Source: Paludibacteraceae bacterium
GTDB taxonomy: Bacteria; Bacteroidota; Bacteroidia; Bacteroidales; Paludibacteraceae
NCBI GenBank assembly: GCA_017550335.1
Contig: JAFZPM010000023.1
Coordinates: forward strand, 1-34,930
Length of the DNA: 34,930 bases
Reading direction: 5' to 3'
Below the pieces are notes generated by a model that saw nothing but the letters and a program-made list of their open reading frames with translations, was not told the DNA's origin and searched no databases. The position numbers were made by a program, and so were the translations under genes. Shown one piece after another: positions 1 through 7,905 of this stretch; position 1 is the stretch's first letter; the number at the start of each line of letters is the position of its first letter.

Positions 1-700
1 TCGGACGACCCGTTGAGTATGTTCAGCTTGAGGGTGACGATACTGTCGCAACCCGCTGTTGTCTGTAGTCGGGTGGTGTAGGTTCCCTCCTCGTCGTAGG
101 TGTTGCCTGCGAAGGTGTAGGATTCGCCCTCGATGATGGTGGCGGAGGTGGTGTCGTCGTAGATCGGAAGGATCTCCAGCACGAGTGTTACAAGGCTATC
201 CGCACCTGCTGTGTTCTTCAACTGCTGCGTGAAGGTGCCCGCCGTGCTCTCGTTGAAGCCGTGCGATTGGTAGGTATCGCCTGGGCAGATGGCTGCCTTG
301 ATGGTGTCGGACGATCCGTTGAGAACGCTCAGTTTGAGGGTGACGATACTGTCGCAACCCGCTGTTGTCTGTAGTCGGGTGGTGTAGATGCCCTCCTCGT
401 CGTAGGTGTTGCCTGCGAAGGTGTAAGATTCGCCCTCGATGATGGTTACGGAAGTGGTGTCGTCGTAGGTCGGAAGAAGTTCCAGCACGAGTGTCACAAG
501 GCTGTCGGCCCCTAATGAACTTTTCAGCTTTTGCGTGAAGATGCCCGCTGTGCTCTCGTTGAAACCGTATGACTGGTATGTTTCGCCTGGACAGATGGAG
601 GCTCGGATAGTGTCGCTGGTGTTTTGGATCACGAGAAGTTTGAGGGAAACGATACTGTCACAGCCCGCCACTCTTTTCAGTTGCAGTGTGTCCAAGTTCT
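1..700 (-). repeat. 306-bp in-frame tandem coding repeats
   Basis: Position 1 (tcggacgacccgttgagtat) recurs at 307 with few changes and, more diverged, at 613, a period of 306 nt or 102 codons. The copies at 1-306 and 307-612 are nearly identical over most of their length. The copy at 613-700 is degenerate and leads into the unique part of the protein. The array continues beyond the left edge, so copy number cannot be given. Confidence 0.9.
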
Positions 701-2741
701 CTCCGACATTTGGGTGGAGAATGTTGAACCCATGCTCGGTGTAGGGATTCCCCAGTGAAATGGTGTCAGTCAGGGAGATGGCTGTGTCGGTGCAGGATGT
801 GCACGTTTTGAGACTGACCTGCGCGAAATCAGAGGCGGAGTTGCATTTGCTGATCAGTTGAGACGCACCGTTACTGCTGATCCATACTCTGTAGTAGCCC
901 TCCTCGTTTTCGCTGACGTTTAGCAGGCTCAACTCTTTCCCTGAACCCACCTTTTTCCAATCGGATGGCTCGTAGGAGGTCGTGTCGCACTTGTACCATG
1001 TGAAGTTGATAGGTTCGGCGTATGTGCCATCGTTCACGAAATCGGCTGTTAGGGTAACATCCTCACCTGGGCATAGGCTGTCCGGCGAATTCACTGCGAC
1101 GGGCGGATTGCATAGACGCACCTCGATGTCGTCCAGGCAGAAGTCGTTTCCGTCGTTGGTGTTGCTGTTGTTGATGATTTTGTAGATGACCGAATTTTGT
1201 CCGCTAGGCACCACGTAACTCAGTCCGAATTGTTCCCAATACCCTTTGCGGTTCTCTATCTCTATGTCTAAACTAGTCAACTCGTTTCCGTCCATGTCTT
1301 CCACAATCAGTTTGAGGAATGCGTTCGACCACCAGCTGGTGGAGGTGGAGCTCATGCCCCACATGGACATGTATAGTTCCGAGTTTTCGCACAGCCCGGT
1401 TATCTCTGTCTGGTAGAATATGCCGCTGGCGGTGGAGGCATCCACTTGCATGAAATAGCCCTTGTCGCTTTCGTCGGGGTAGGTGTGGTCGTATATGTCT
1501 TTGTACCATTGATTGTGTTCGATGCCGACCTTTCGGATGCTGTATTTGCCGATTCCTGCGGGGTCTCTTGGATCGTCGGAGAATTCATACGTGCATTGAG
1601 GTATCGCCTCTGTCTTCACGTCCGGGTCATTCACGTCGTTGCCGCCGAAGTCCTCCCGGAAGAGGAGGGTGCCGTTCGGACAGGGTTGAGGTCCTAGACT
1701 TCCGCAGTCGACCACGTCCACTTCGTAGAATTCCGACAGACAACTGCAGGCGCTCAGGCTCTGGGTTTGGTCTGCGCCGGTAACCAACACTTTGTAGTAT
1801 CCCGCATCATTGAGTGACACATTGTCTAACCGTAATTCCCTGCCTTCTTGTATCTTCGTCCAATCCTCGAACTTGTAGCTGAGCGTGGCGCATTTGTACC
1901 ATGTGAAGGTGAGAGGAAGTGTGAGGTTGATCGTGTTGTCCATGTCGGCCGATAACAGCTCCCCCTCTCCGATGCACAGGGAAGTGCCTTTTTTCGGTGT
2001 GATGGTGGGGAGAGGCAGGCATGCCCGCACCTCGATGTCGTCCAGGCAGAAGTCGTTTCCTCCGTCTATGACGTTGGGATCGGCGTTGTTGATGATCCTG
2101 TAGTTGATGGATTGGCATCCGGCCGGCATGCTTAGGGAGAAGCCGTATTGGAACCACTCTCCGTTCATTCTGTTCTCTATTTCGATGTCGTGGTGTCCGA
2201 TTTCATCACCCGTCGAGGCGTTTTCCACGATGATGCGGATGGTTCCGTTCAAGTCGTTGGCTCTTTTGGTCGAGCTGGCGCCGTAAAGGGAGAAGTACAG
2301 GTCTGATCCTTCACAAATATTGTTTATTTGGGTATGGTAGAATTCGCAAGGTTGTTCGGATGCGTCCACCTGCATGAAGTAACCTCTGTTCTTGTCGTTC
2401 GGGTAAGTGTGGTCGATGATGTTGTTGTACCATTCGAAATGCCCGTCAACCGCGACCTTCCGGATGGCGTATTTTCCTTTTTTGTTGTAATCGACGGGAT
2501 TGTCGTCGTAGGTGTAGCCGCTGCATTCCGGGATGCCGCTTCCTTTGGCGACTGGGTCTTCCACGTTATTGCCGCCGAAATCCTCCCTGAACAGGATGGA
2601 GCCGTTGGAACATTCTGCCGCGAAGAGGGGCGTGAGGGAAGTGTATAGGAAGACTATGGCGAAAATAAGCATGATAGGATGTTTCCCTTTGCATACTATT
2701 CCGTCTTTGATGAATCCTTTTATTTGCCCTTGTCCCGTCAT
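1..2741 (-). CDS. Large secreted repeat protein, N-terminal part (3' end outside window)
   Basis: The frame is open from the ATG at 2741 to the window edge, 913 codons, so the C-terminus is missing. The start is chosen because GGAGACAAGGAG lies directly upstream; an in-frame ATG at codon 24 would give a shorter signal peptide (hydrophobic LIFAIVFLYTSLTPLFA). Two copies of a roughly 300-residue block follow, beginning near residues 43 and 352 with C-x-NG-x-LLFREDFGG. Each resembles a jelly-roll (MAM-like) domain ending in GNDFCLDDIEVR, followed by an Ig-like domain. From about residue 650 there are 102-residue repeats made of two half-units with CDSIVTLKL and ICPG-TYQSHGF motifs. Such CDSIVTL repeats are common in T9SS-exported surface proteins of Bacteroidota, so a sorting domain is expected in the missing part (inference). 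The gene lies downstream of four Crp-like regulators on the same strand but is separated from them by a terminator. Confidence 0.85.
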   Translation of the reverse strand, partial: MTGQGQIKGFIKDGIVCKGKHPIMLIFAIVFLYTSLTPLFAAECSNGSILFREDFGGNNVEDPVAKGSGIPECSGYTYDDNPVDYNKKGKYAIRKVAVDGHFEWYNNIIDHTYPNDKNRGYFMQVDASEQPCEFYHTQINNICEGSDLYFSLYGASSTKRANDLNGTIRIIVENASTGDEIGHHDIEIENRMNGEWFQYGFSLSMPAGCQSINYRIINNADPNVIDGGNDFCLDDIEVRACLPLPTITPKKGTSLCIGEGELLSADMDNTINLTLPLTFTWYKCATLSYKFEDWTKIQEGRELRLDNVSLNDAGYYKVLVTGADQTQSLSACSCLSEFYEVDVVDCGSLGPQPCPNGTLLFREDFGGNDVNDPDVKTEAIPQCTYEFSDDPRDPAGIGKYSIRKVGIEHNQWYKDIYDHTYPDESDKGYFMQVDASTASGIFYQTEITGLCENSELYMSMWGMSSTSTSWWSNAFLKLIVEDMDGNELTSLDIEIENRKGYWEQFGLSYVVPSGQNSVIYKIINNSNTNDGNDFCLDDIEVRLCNPPVAVNSPDSLCPGEDVTLTADFVNDGTYAEPINFTWYKCDTTSYEPSDWKKVGSGKELSLLNVSENEEGYYRVWISSNGASQLISKCNSASDFAQVSLKTCTSCTDTAISLTDTISLGNPYTEHGFNILHPNVGENLDTLQLKRVAGCDSIVSLKLLVIQNTSDTIRASICPGETYQSYGFNESTAGIFTQKLKSSLGADSLVTLVLELLPTYDDTTSVTIIEGESYTFAGNTYDEEGIYTTRLQTTAGCDSIVTLKLSVLNGSSDTIKAAICPGDTYQSHGFNESTAGTFTQQLKNTAGADSLVTLVLEILPIYDDTTSATIIEGESYTFAGNTYDEEGTYTTRLQTTAGCDSIVTLKLNILNGSS

Positions 2742-2851
2742 CTCCTTGTCTCCTCTAACATATTAGACACCCTTGGAAAGATCCGTGGCATCCCTTTGTC
2801 ATGCCAGTCGGACCGAATCCGTTGTTTGGGTGGTTCTTCTGATAGCACCCC

Positions 2852-2883
2852 CGTGAAGTTTATTGTTCACGTAGACAAATATA
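2852..2883 (-). promoter_or_regulatory. Possible -7 box and inverted repeat ahead of the secreted-protein gene
   Basis: On the minus strand TATATTTG (plus 2876-2883) matches the Bacteroidota -7 form TAnnTTTG, but no TTG stands at the expected -33 distance. Just downstream is an inverted repeat with arms CGTGAA (2852-2857) and TTCACG (2866-2871) around 8 nt. Its place between promoter and start codon, next to regulator genes, would suit an operator. The arms are short and spaced unlike the classical TGTGA-N6-TCACA Crp site, so this is weak. The leader to the ATG would be about 130 nt. Confidence 0.35.
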
Positions 2884-2944
2884 CGAATAAAAACGTAGAG
2901 GAGGGAATAAGAGAGGATGAAAAAGAGGTTTTTGGGGTTGAAAG

Positions 2945-2980
2945 CAAAAAAAAGTGCGCCACGAATAGACGAGGCGCACT
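2945..2980 (-). terminator. Rho-independent terminator after the regulator cluster
   Basis: Read on the minus strand, AGTGCGCC pairs with GGCGCACT (plus 2973-2980 and 2953-2960), followed at once by eight T. It lies 20 bp after the stop of the regulator gene at 3000 and separates that operon from the secreted-protein gene. Confidence 0.85.
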
Positions 2981-2999
2981 CTCACTGGATTTATTTGTA

Positions 3000-3605
3000 T
3001 TAAAATAGTATTCCTTGCTTGGATTTGATACGGCACAATGTCTCTTGAGTCACACCGATATAGGAAGAGATGTTGATGGAGCTGATGCGGGAAGTCAATC
3101 CCGGCATTCTGTTCTCAAGGCTAATGTATTTCTCTTCTGCTGAATCGTGCAGGAGGGAGTCCAATCTTTCGTTGGACATGGTGATGCCGTACTGAAGGAT
3201 TTTACGGTATATCAAATCAATCCTAGGGTCTTCGTCGCACAGCTGGAAGAACTGCTTTCTGTCGAATTTCGCGATCACGGACGGCTCCAATGTCTCTATG
3301 GTTACTTCAGAAGGTTCACCTGTGAGGAAGCTATCCACGTCGAAGAATCCGCAGCCTTCTCCTGCGAAGAAGTCGGACACCAATTTATTGTCGAGGTAAT
3401 GATATATCTGAATCATGCCTTTCAAGACGAGACCCAAGTAGTCGTCTTGAGCGCCCGGAGTCAATATGAGGGCGTGCTTTTTGACCTTTTCGATGGTCGC
3501 TATTTTGAAGAGTTTAGACAAAACCTCGTCGCTCAGGTCCACAGGGCCCAAGAAACGGCGTATTTCATCCGCAACCAACTTCTTGTTAATAATAATCCTT
3601 TTCAT
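3000..3605 (-). CDS. Crp/Fnr-family transcriptional regulator, type B copy 1
   Basis: 201 aa. An N-terminal cyclic-nucleotide-binding-like beta-roll (about 20-135; LVLKGMIQIYHYLDNKLVSDFF, then GEGCGFFDVDSF) leads to a linker helix and a short C-terminal helix-turn-helix ending in ISSYIGVTQETLCRIKSK. This ending is normal for the short Crp-like proteins of Bacteroidota. The canonical cAMP-contact motif (FGE...R-A) is not visible, so the effector is unknown. It is about 70% identical by eye to the protein at 4814-5419, including KLVSDFFAGEGCGFFD and LHDSAEEKY. It lies 29 nt downstream of a type A regulator, so the two are probably co-transcribed. A terminator follows. Confidence 0.88.
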   Translation of the reverse strand: MKRIIINKKLVADEIRRFLGPVDLSDEVLSKLFKIATIEKVKKHALILTPGAQDDYLGLVLKGMIQIYHYLDNKLVSDFFAGEGCGFFDVDSFLTGEPSEVTIETLEPSVIAKFDRKQFFQLCDEDPRIDLIYRKILQYGITMSNERLDSLLHDSAEEKYISLENRMPGLTSRISSINISSYIGVTQETLCRIKSKQGILF

Positions 3606-3634
3606 AATCTTTGTTTTTCTTTTTCTTTTCTGGT

Positions 3635-4234
3635 TTATTTCATTTTTGTTTTGATTCTACTCAGCGTCTCTGGCGTGATGCCTAGGTAAGATGCGATGTA
3701 GATAGAGGGAACTCTAAGCACAAGGTTTGGTTTCTCCGCGAGCAATGTCTCGTAGCGTTCCTTGGCTGATTTGAAAATGGTCTCCTTAATCCTTTTCTTC
3801 TCTAGAAGAAGTACCCTTTCTGTCAATTTTCTGAAAAACAACTTAATCTCCTGGTTGTTTTCGCACAAGTCCTCACACTCCAGTTGAGGGAATAAATAGA
3901 GGGTCGTAGGCTCTAACATCTGAATGAAATGCCTACTAGGCGACTGGTTGAAATAACTCTCGTAATCGAGGAATCCCTCCCCGTTAGAAGCCAGTTGCTC
4001 GGTGACTTCTTCGTCCTGGCGCAAATAGTACACCCGAACCAATCCGTCAACGACGAAACCCCAATACTTGCAGACATCTCCTTCTATCTGCAAATATTCA
4101 CCTTTGTTGAGACGTATTATACGAGTCTTCGATTTTAACATCTCCCTTGCTTCCGCAGACAACTCTGCGTCCGAGCTGTCTCCATAAATTTTCTTGAGAA
4201 AGTCTCGGAAAGAACTTTTTTCAATACCGTCCAT
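3635..4234 (-). CDS. Crp/Fnr-family transcriptional regulator, type A copy 1
   Basis: 199 aa from the ATG at 4234. The frame is open up to an ATG at 4258, but that codon lies only a few nt from the -7 box, and the ATG at 4234 aligns exactly with the strong start of the paralogue at 5432-6031, giving both proteins 199 aa. The protein has a beta-roll sensor domain (GEYLQIEGDVCKYWGFVVDG, then GEGFLDYESYFNQSPS) and a C-terminal helix-turn-helix with IASYLGITPETLSRIK. No classical cAMP-binding arginine motif is visible. It is the first gene of a two-gene operon with the type B regulator at 3000. The A and B types are clearly different from each other, which suggests distinct jobs or a mixed dimer (inference). 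Confidence 0.87.
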   Translation of the reverse strand: MDGIEKSSFRDFLKKIYGDSSDAELSAEAREMLKSKTRIIRLNKGEYLQIEGDVCKYWGFVVDGLVRVYYLRQDEEVTEQLASNGEGFLDYESYFNQSPSRHFIQMLEPTTLYLFPQLECEDLCENNQEIKLFFRKLTERVLLLEKKRIKETIFKSAKERYETLLAEKPNLVLRVPSIYIASYLGITPETLSRIKTKMK

Positions 4235-4260
4235 ACCATTATAAGTTTTCATTTTCATTG

Positions 4261-4292
4261 CAAAAATAAAACATAAAATTTGATTTCACAAA
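4261..4292 (-). promoter_or_regulatory. Promoter of regulator pair 1
   Basis: Minus strand TTTG (plus 4289-4292), 20 nt, then TATTTTTG (plus 4261-4268), a full match to the Bacteroidota -33/-7 pattern. Transcription would start near 4254, about 20 nt before the chosen ATG at 4234. The region further upstream to about 4490 is very AT-rich with no further gene. Confidence 0.7.
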
Positions 4293-4549
4293 CACCTTGA
4301 TCATCCCTTTGAGCAATAATATGCGCAAAATGAGCATGTTTTTTACAAAATCATGCATGAATGACGAGGATATTTGGGATTTAATGAAATTTGTCTATCT
4401 CCGTATTTGTGCAAAAAATATTATATTTTGTCAAATTTATATATTGATATGATAAATATCATAATAATCAGTCGTTTGTAATCACTTTCGCGATTCATTG
4501 CTTTTGCGTAAGCGCCACGGGGAGTCTTTTTACGTCAGAAAAACCACTA

Positions 4550-4696
4550 GGTGGGTGTATCAAAATCTCATAGGTATATCCTTCCCGGGAAATGTAGGCC
4601 ATTACCCCGCAGAAATATGGCTGTGCCATGGTTCTGCTCGTCTGGGATGTCGGCGGATTTTATTTGCTGCCGCCTACGTTCTGATACACCCTCACC
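4550..4696. other. Candidate structured RNA or short inverted-repeat element
   Basis: This gene-free block sits between the two regulator pairs and is richer in GC than the AT-rich stretch before it. Its ends pair: GGTG+GGTGTATCA (4550-4562) with TGATACACC-ct-CACC (4682-4696). Inside, AATGTAGGC (4591-4599) pairs with GCCTACGTT (4672-4680). A hairpin GCAGAA-at-ATGGC-tgt-GCCAT-gg-TTCTGC fills 4609-4637. All helices are nested and compatible. Either strand could be transcribed; no promoter was identified. It could be a structured RNA, a MITE-like element with terminal inverted repeats (no target duplication seen), or the decayed end of an older duplication. I see no convincing gene here. Confidence 0.45.
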
Positions 4697-4766
4697 TTAT
4701 ATATTATTGTTGTAAGAAATCAAGGAAAGTCACCGTTACTTCCCGACGCGGTCCCGAATCCTTTTC

Positions 4767-4810
4767 CGGGGCGTTCTTGAATGGCCCCCGAATAGTCGTG
4801 AATGCGCCCC
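4767..4810. other. GC-rich stem-loop region downstream of regulator pair 2
   Basis: CGGGGCG (4767-4773) can pair with CGCCCCG (4804-4810). An alternative smaller hairpin uses GGGGC (4768-4772) and GCCCC (4784-4788). Two similar 15-mers, at 4775-4789 and 4796-4810 (12 of 15 matching), create the choice. The block ends 4 nt before the stop codon of the type B gene at 4814 and could be its transcript end, although no T-run follows. Confidence 0.35.
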
Positions 4811-4813
4811 GTA

Positions 4814-5419
4814 TTAAAATAGGCCTTCTTGTTTCGACTTGATTCTGCACAATGTTTCTTGCGTCACGCCAATGTAGGATGCGATGTTGATGGAGCTGAC
4901 CCTGGATGTGAGTCCCGGTATCCTGCTTTCCAGATTGATGTATTTTTCCTCTGCGGAGTCGTGGAGGATGGAGTTCAGACGCTCGTTGGACATGGTGATC
5001 GCGTATTGCAGTATCCTTCTGTATATAAGGTCTATCTCCGGATCCTTTTCTCCTTCTTCAAGGAATTTCTTCCTGTTGAATTTCGCGATGACCGTCGGTT
5101 CCAGCGCTTCGAAGAACACTTCCGATGGCGTCCCTAGCAAAAAACTGTGTATGTCGAAGAATCCGCACCCCTCGCCTGCGAAGAAGTCGGACACCAACTT
5201 GTTCTTTTGGTAGTGGTATATCTGTACCATACCTTTTAACACGACGCCCATGTAGTCGTTGAAATCACCTGGTTTCAGGAATAGGTCGTGCTTTTTGATC
5301 TTTTCGATGGTTGAAATCTTCAGCAATTTGGTAAAAGACTCCTCACTTAGGTCGATGGGACCTACGTAACGTTGAATCTCGCTTGTCACCAGATTCTTGT
5401 TTATGATTATCCTTTTCAT
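4814..5419 (-). CDS. Crp/Fnr-family transcriptional regulator, type B copy 2
   Basis: 201 aa from the ATG at 5419. An ATG two codons upstream at 5425 is possible, but 5419 matches the start of the copy at 3000-3605 (MKRIIINK). It has a beta-roll sensor domain with VVLKGMVQIYHYQKNKLVSDFF and GEGCGFFDIHSF, then a helix-turn-helix with IASYIGVTQETLCRIKSK near the C-terminus. It follows the type A copy 2 gene by 12 nt, so the two form an operon. Divergence from copy 1 is concentrated in the N-terminal third and around residues 115-125, while the DNA-reading end is almost unchanged. That suggests the two B proteins may read similar DNA sites but sense different conditions (inference). Confidence 0.88.
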   Translation of the reverse strand: MKRIIINKNLVTSEIQRYVGPIDLSEESFTKLLKISTIEKIKKHDLFLKPGDFNDYMGVVLKGMVQIYHYQKNKLVSDFFAGEGCGFFDIHSFLLGTPSEVFFEALEPTVIAKFNRKKFLEEGEKDPEIDLIYRRILQYAITMSNERLNSILHDSAEEKYINLESRIPGLTSRVSSINIASYIGVTQETLCRIKSKQEGLF

Positions 5420-5431
5420 ATACACTGATGT

Positions 5432-6031
5432 TTAATTGTTTTTTGCTTTTATCCTACTCAAAGTTTCAGGAGTGACTCCCAAGTACGATGCGATGATGCC
5501 GGATGGCGTCCGCAACACCAGACTCGGCTTCTCCACCAATAACGTCTCGTAGCGTTCTTTCGCCGACTTGAATATGGAGTCCAAAATCCTTTTCTTTTTG
5601 TCAAGAAGCGCCTTTTCAATCATATACCTAAGAAATCTCCTTATTTCATAATTGTCGGAGGAAATTTCTCCTGATCCCAACCGCCGGAACAAGAATAGAG
5701 TCGTAGGCTCCAACATCTGTATGTACCGCTTGCTCGGTGTCTGGTTGAAGAAGCTGTCACAGTCGAAAAAACCGTCCCCGTCTTCCGACAGCTGCTCGGT
5801 AATCTCATCCTTGCCCCTCATGTAATACACTCGAACAAGACCTTTGCATACGTATCCCCATGTCTTACTGACATCTCCCACGATTTGCAAAAACTCACCC
5901 TTGTCCATATTCACAACACGACCTCGCTTTGCCATCACCTCCCTTGACTCGGGGGATAATCCACAATCGAAGTCTTCCCCAAACGTTTTTTTGACGAATT
6001 CGTCAAATACGTTGCTTTCAACACTTCTCAT
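5432..6031 (-). CDS. Crp/Fnr-family transcriptional regulator, type A copy 2
   Basis: 199 aa from the ATG at 6031, chosen over an upstream in-frame ATG at 6097 because AGGAG lies 7 nt before it and because the upstream start would fall beyond the likely transcription start. The protein has a sensor beta-roll (GEFLQIVGDVSKTWGYVCKG, then GDGFFDCDSFFNQTPS) and a C-terminal helix-turn-helix with IASYLGVTPETLSRIK. It is the paralogue of 3635-4234 throughout its length, with shared landmarks MLEPTTL, KSAKERYETLL and EKP. It is the first gene of the second A-B operon. Confidence 0.87.
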   Translation of the reverse strand: MRSVESNVFDEFVKKTFGEDFDCGLSPESREVMAKRGRVVNMDKGEFLQIVGDVSKTWGYVCKGLVRVYYMRGKDEITEQLSEDGDGFFDCDSFFNQTPSKRYIQMLEPTTLFLFRRLGSGEISSDNYEIRRFLRYMIEKALLDKKKRILDSIFKSAKERYETLLVEKPSLVLRTPSGIIASYLGVTPETLSRIKAKNN

Positions 6032-6074
6032 TTCAACACTCCTTTTAATGTTATACACATTAACCTTTCCTTTA

Positions 6075-6105
6075 CAAATGTAATCAAATTTTGCCAATGT
6101 ACAAA
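6075..6105 (-). promoter_or_regulatory. Promoter of regulator pair 2
   Basis: Minus strand TTTG (plus 6102-6105), 19 nt, TACATTTG (plus 6075-6082). The expected transcription start near 6068 leaves a leader of about 37 nt to the ATG at 6031. The stretch from 6106 to 6385 holds no gene that I can support. Confidence 0.65.
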
Positions 6106-6385
6106 AATCTTTGTTGGGAATTGTATCTTTTTATCGCATATTTTTTAGATTCATTCATAATAGGGCTTTTTTTGTTGCTTTTTTCTGCTGCTTTTCGCCT
6201 TTTCCATTGTTATGGGAAAGTTCCCTGCCTCTCCTTCTCTCTTATGCCCCTCCTCTGTCGCCGTTTGCGGGAAAGCGCATGGGTTCGTATTTGTTCTGTT
6301 TATCCGTGTGATTGATCATCTAAAATAGTGTGTAATTCTATGGAAATGTATATATATAGTAAAAATAACTATATTTTTTCAAATG

Positions 6386-6417
6386 TTTGGATTGGTATTC
6401 TTCGTAACATAACTTTG
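6386..6417 (+). promoter_or_regulatory. Promoter of metY
   Basis: TTTG (6386-6389), 20 nt, TAACTTTG (6410-6417), a full match to the Bacteroidota pattern. The leader to the ATG at 6464 is about 40 nt. No riboswitch-like fold is apparent in so short a leader. Confidence 0.75.
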
Positions 6418-6463
6418 CATTGTCAAACAAACGGAAATATTAACCAATAAAAAAGATAAGAAT

Positions 6464-7753
6464 ATGAGTACAGAAAAGAATTTACACGTAGAGACTTTAG
6501 CATTGCACGTAGGACAAGAGACGGCGGACCCTACAACCGATTCAAGGGCAGTGCCTATTTATCAAACCGCTTCGTATGTGTTTAGAAACGCTCAGCATGC
6601 GGCAGACCGCTTCGGACTTAGGGATGCGGGTAACATCTATGGCCGTCTGACCAACACTACCCAAAGTGTTTTCGAGGAGCGTGTGGCTGCCTTGGAGGGT
6701 GGTGTGGCTGGTTTGGCTGTCGCTTCCGGCGCGGCTGCGATCACGTACGCGCTCCAAAACATCCTTCAGAATGGTGACCATGTCATCGCTGCGGATAACC
6801 TTTATGGTGGTACCTATAATTTGATCACCCATACGCTCTCCACGCAGGGTGTACAGTATTCAATCGTTGACCTCTCTGACTTGCAGGCCGTGGAAAAGGC
6901 AATCAAGCCTAACACGAAGGTGATTTACGGCGAGACGCTCGGCAACCCGAACTCCGACGTGCTGAACATTGAGGGAATCTCGGAAATCGCACATCGACAC
7001 AATCTCGTCTTCATCGTGGATAACACGTTCGCTCCGATCTTGATCCAACCGTTGAAGCATGGCGCGGACATCGTGGTGCACTCCGCAACGAAGTTCATCG
7101 GCGGACATGGATCGTCCTTGGGTGGCGTGATCGTCGATGGCGGAAAGTTCGACTGGAAGGCGAATGCGGATAAATTCCCTACTTTGGCTAAACCGGACCC
7201 TTCCTATCATGGCGCGATCTTCGCGGATGTGGCTGGACCTGCCGCTTTCGTCACCAGGATCCGTGCGGTCATCCTTCGCGACACGGGTGCTTCCATAAGC
7301 CCTTTCAACGCTTGGATATTGCTGCAGGGGGTCGAGACGTTGCCGCTTAGGATCGAGCGCCACGTGGAGAACACGCTTAAGGTGGTGGATTTCCTCAAGA
7401 ACCATCCGAAGGTTAAGACGGTTAACCACCCGTCCTTGCCAACTCATAGGGATAACGCTCTCTATAAGAAATATTTCCCTAAGGGCGCGGCATCCATCTT
7501 CACTTTCGAGATCAAGGGTACCCAAAACGATGCCTGGAAGTTCATCGACAACCTGAAGATATTCTCTCTGCTGGCTAACGTCGCTGATGTGAAGAGCCTC
7601 GTGATCCACCCATACACCACGACGCACTCTCAGTTGTCGAGCGAGGAACTTGCCCAACAACACATCACACCCACCACTGTACGTCTATCTATTGGCGTGG
7701 AGCATGTCGATGATATCATCGAGGACTTGAGCCAGGCTTTAGACCGAATTTGA
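6464..7753 (+). CDS. metY: O-acetylhomoserine sulfhydrylase (Cys/Met-metabolism PLP enzyme)
   Basis: 429 aa, the full usual length. It belongs to the PLP-dependent Cys/Met metabolism family and would join sulfide to O-acetylhomoserine to make homocysteine and acetate in methionine synthesis; related enzymes also make cysteine. The PLP-binding lysine is Lys210 in the motif HSATKFIGGHG. Other family marks are YGRLTNTTQ (59-67), SGAAAI (88-93), GGTYNL (115-120), the long-chain MetY-type segment VDNTFAPILIQP (185-196), and the C-terminal motif RLSIGVEH. The cytoplasmic enzyme is encoded by a single-gene transcript with its own promoter and terminator. Confidence 0.95.
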   Translation: MSTEKNLHVETLALHVGQETADPTTDSRAVPIYQTASYVFRNAQHAADRFGLRDAGNIYGRLTNTTQSVFEERVAALEGGVAGLAVASGAAAITYALQNILQNGDHVIAADNLYGGTYNLITHTLSTQGVQYSIVDLSDLQAVEKAIKPNTKVIYGETLGNPNSDVLNIEGISEIAHRHNLVFIVDNTFAPILIQPLKHGADIVVHSATKFIGGHGSSLGGVIVDGGKFDWKANADKFPTLAKPDPSYHGAIFADVAGPAAFVTRIRAVILRDTGASISPFNAWILLQGVETLPLRIERHVENTLKVVDFLKNHPKVKTVNHPSLPTHRDNALYKKYFPKGAASIFTFEIKGTQNDAWKFIDNLKIFSLLANVADVKSLVIHPYTTTHSQLSSEELAQQHITPTTVRLSIGVEHVDDIIEDLSQALDRI

Positions 7754-7779
7754 CATCAATTACCAAATCTTCAATTCCG

Positions 7780-7820
7780 AAAAGGGAGAGGGTGACCTGA
7801 GTGCATCCTCTCCTTTTTTT
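7780..7820 (+). terminator. Rho-independent terminator of metY
   Basis: GGGAGAGG pairs with CCTCTCC (G-U and A-T pairs extend it) around a 13-nt loop, followed by seven T at 7814-7820. Confidence 0.85.
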
Positions 7821-7905
7821 GCTCGGCGTGTTGAAAATCTACCGAAGCCTGATTTCTATTTCCTAATTATTTTCATATCTTCGCGTAACTGAATCGTAAA
7901 GAAAA

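Noticed and set aside
1..700. Possible CRISPR-like array because of regular repeats
   Set aside because: The repeats are 306 bp, contiguous and in-frame coding, with no short repeat and spacer pattern.
4498..4842. 114-codon plus-strand frame between the regulator operons
   Set aside because: It has no promoter or ribosome site, odd composition, overlaps the end of the type B gene and runs through the paired segments. I treat it as chance.
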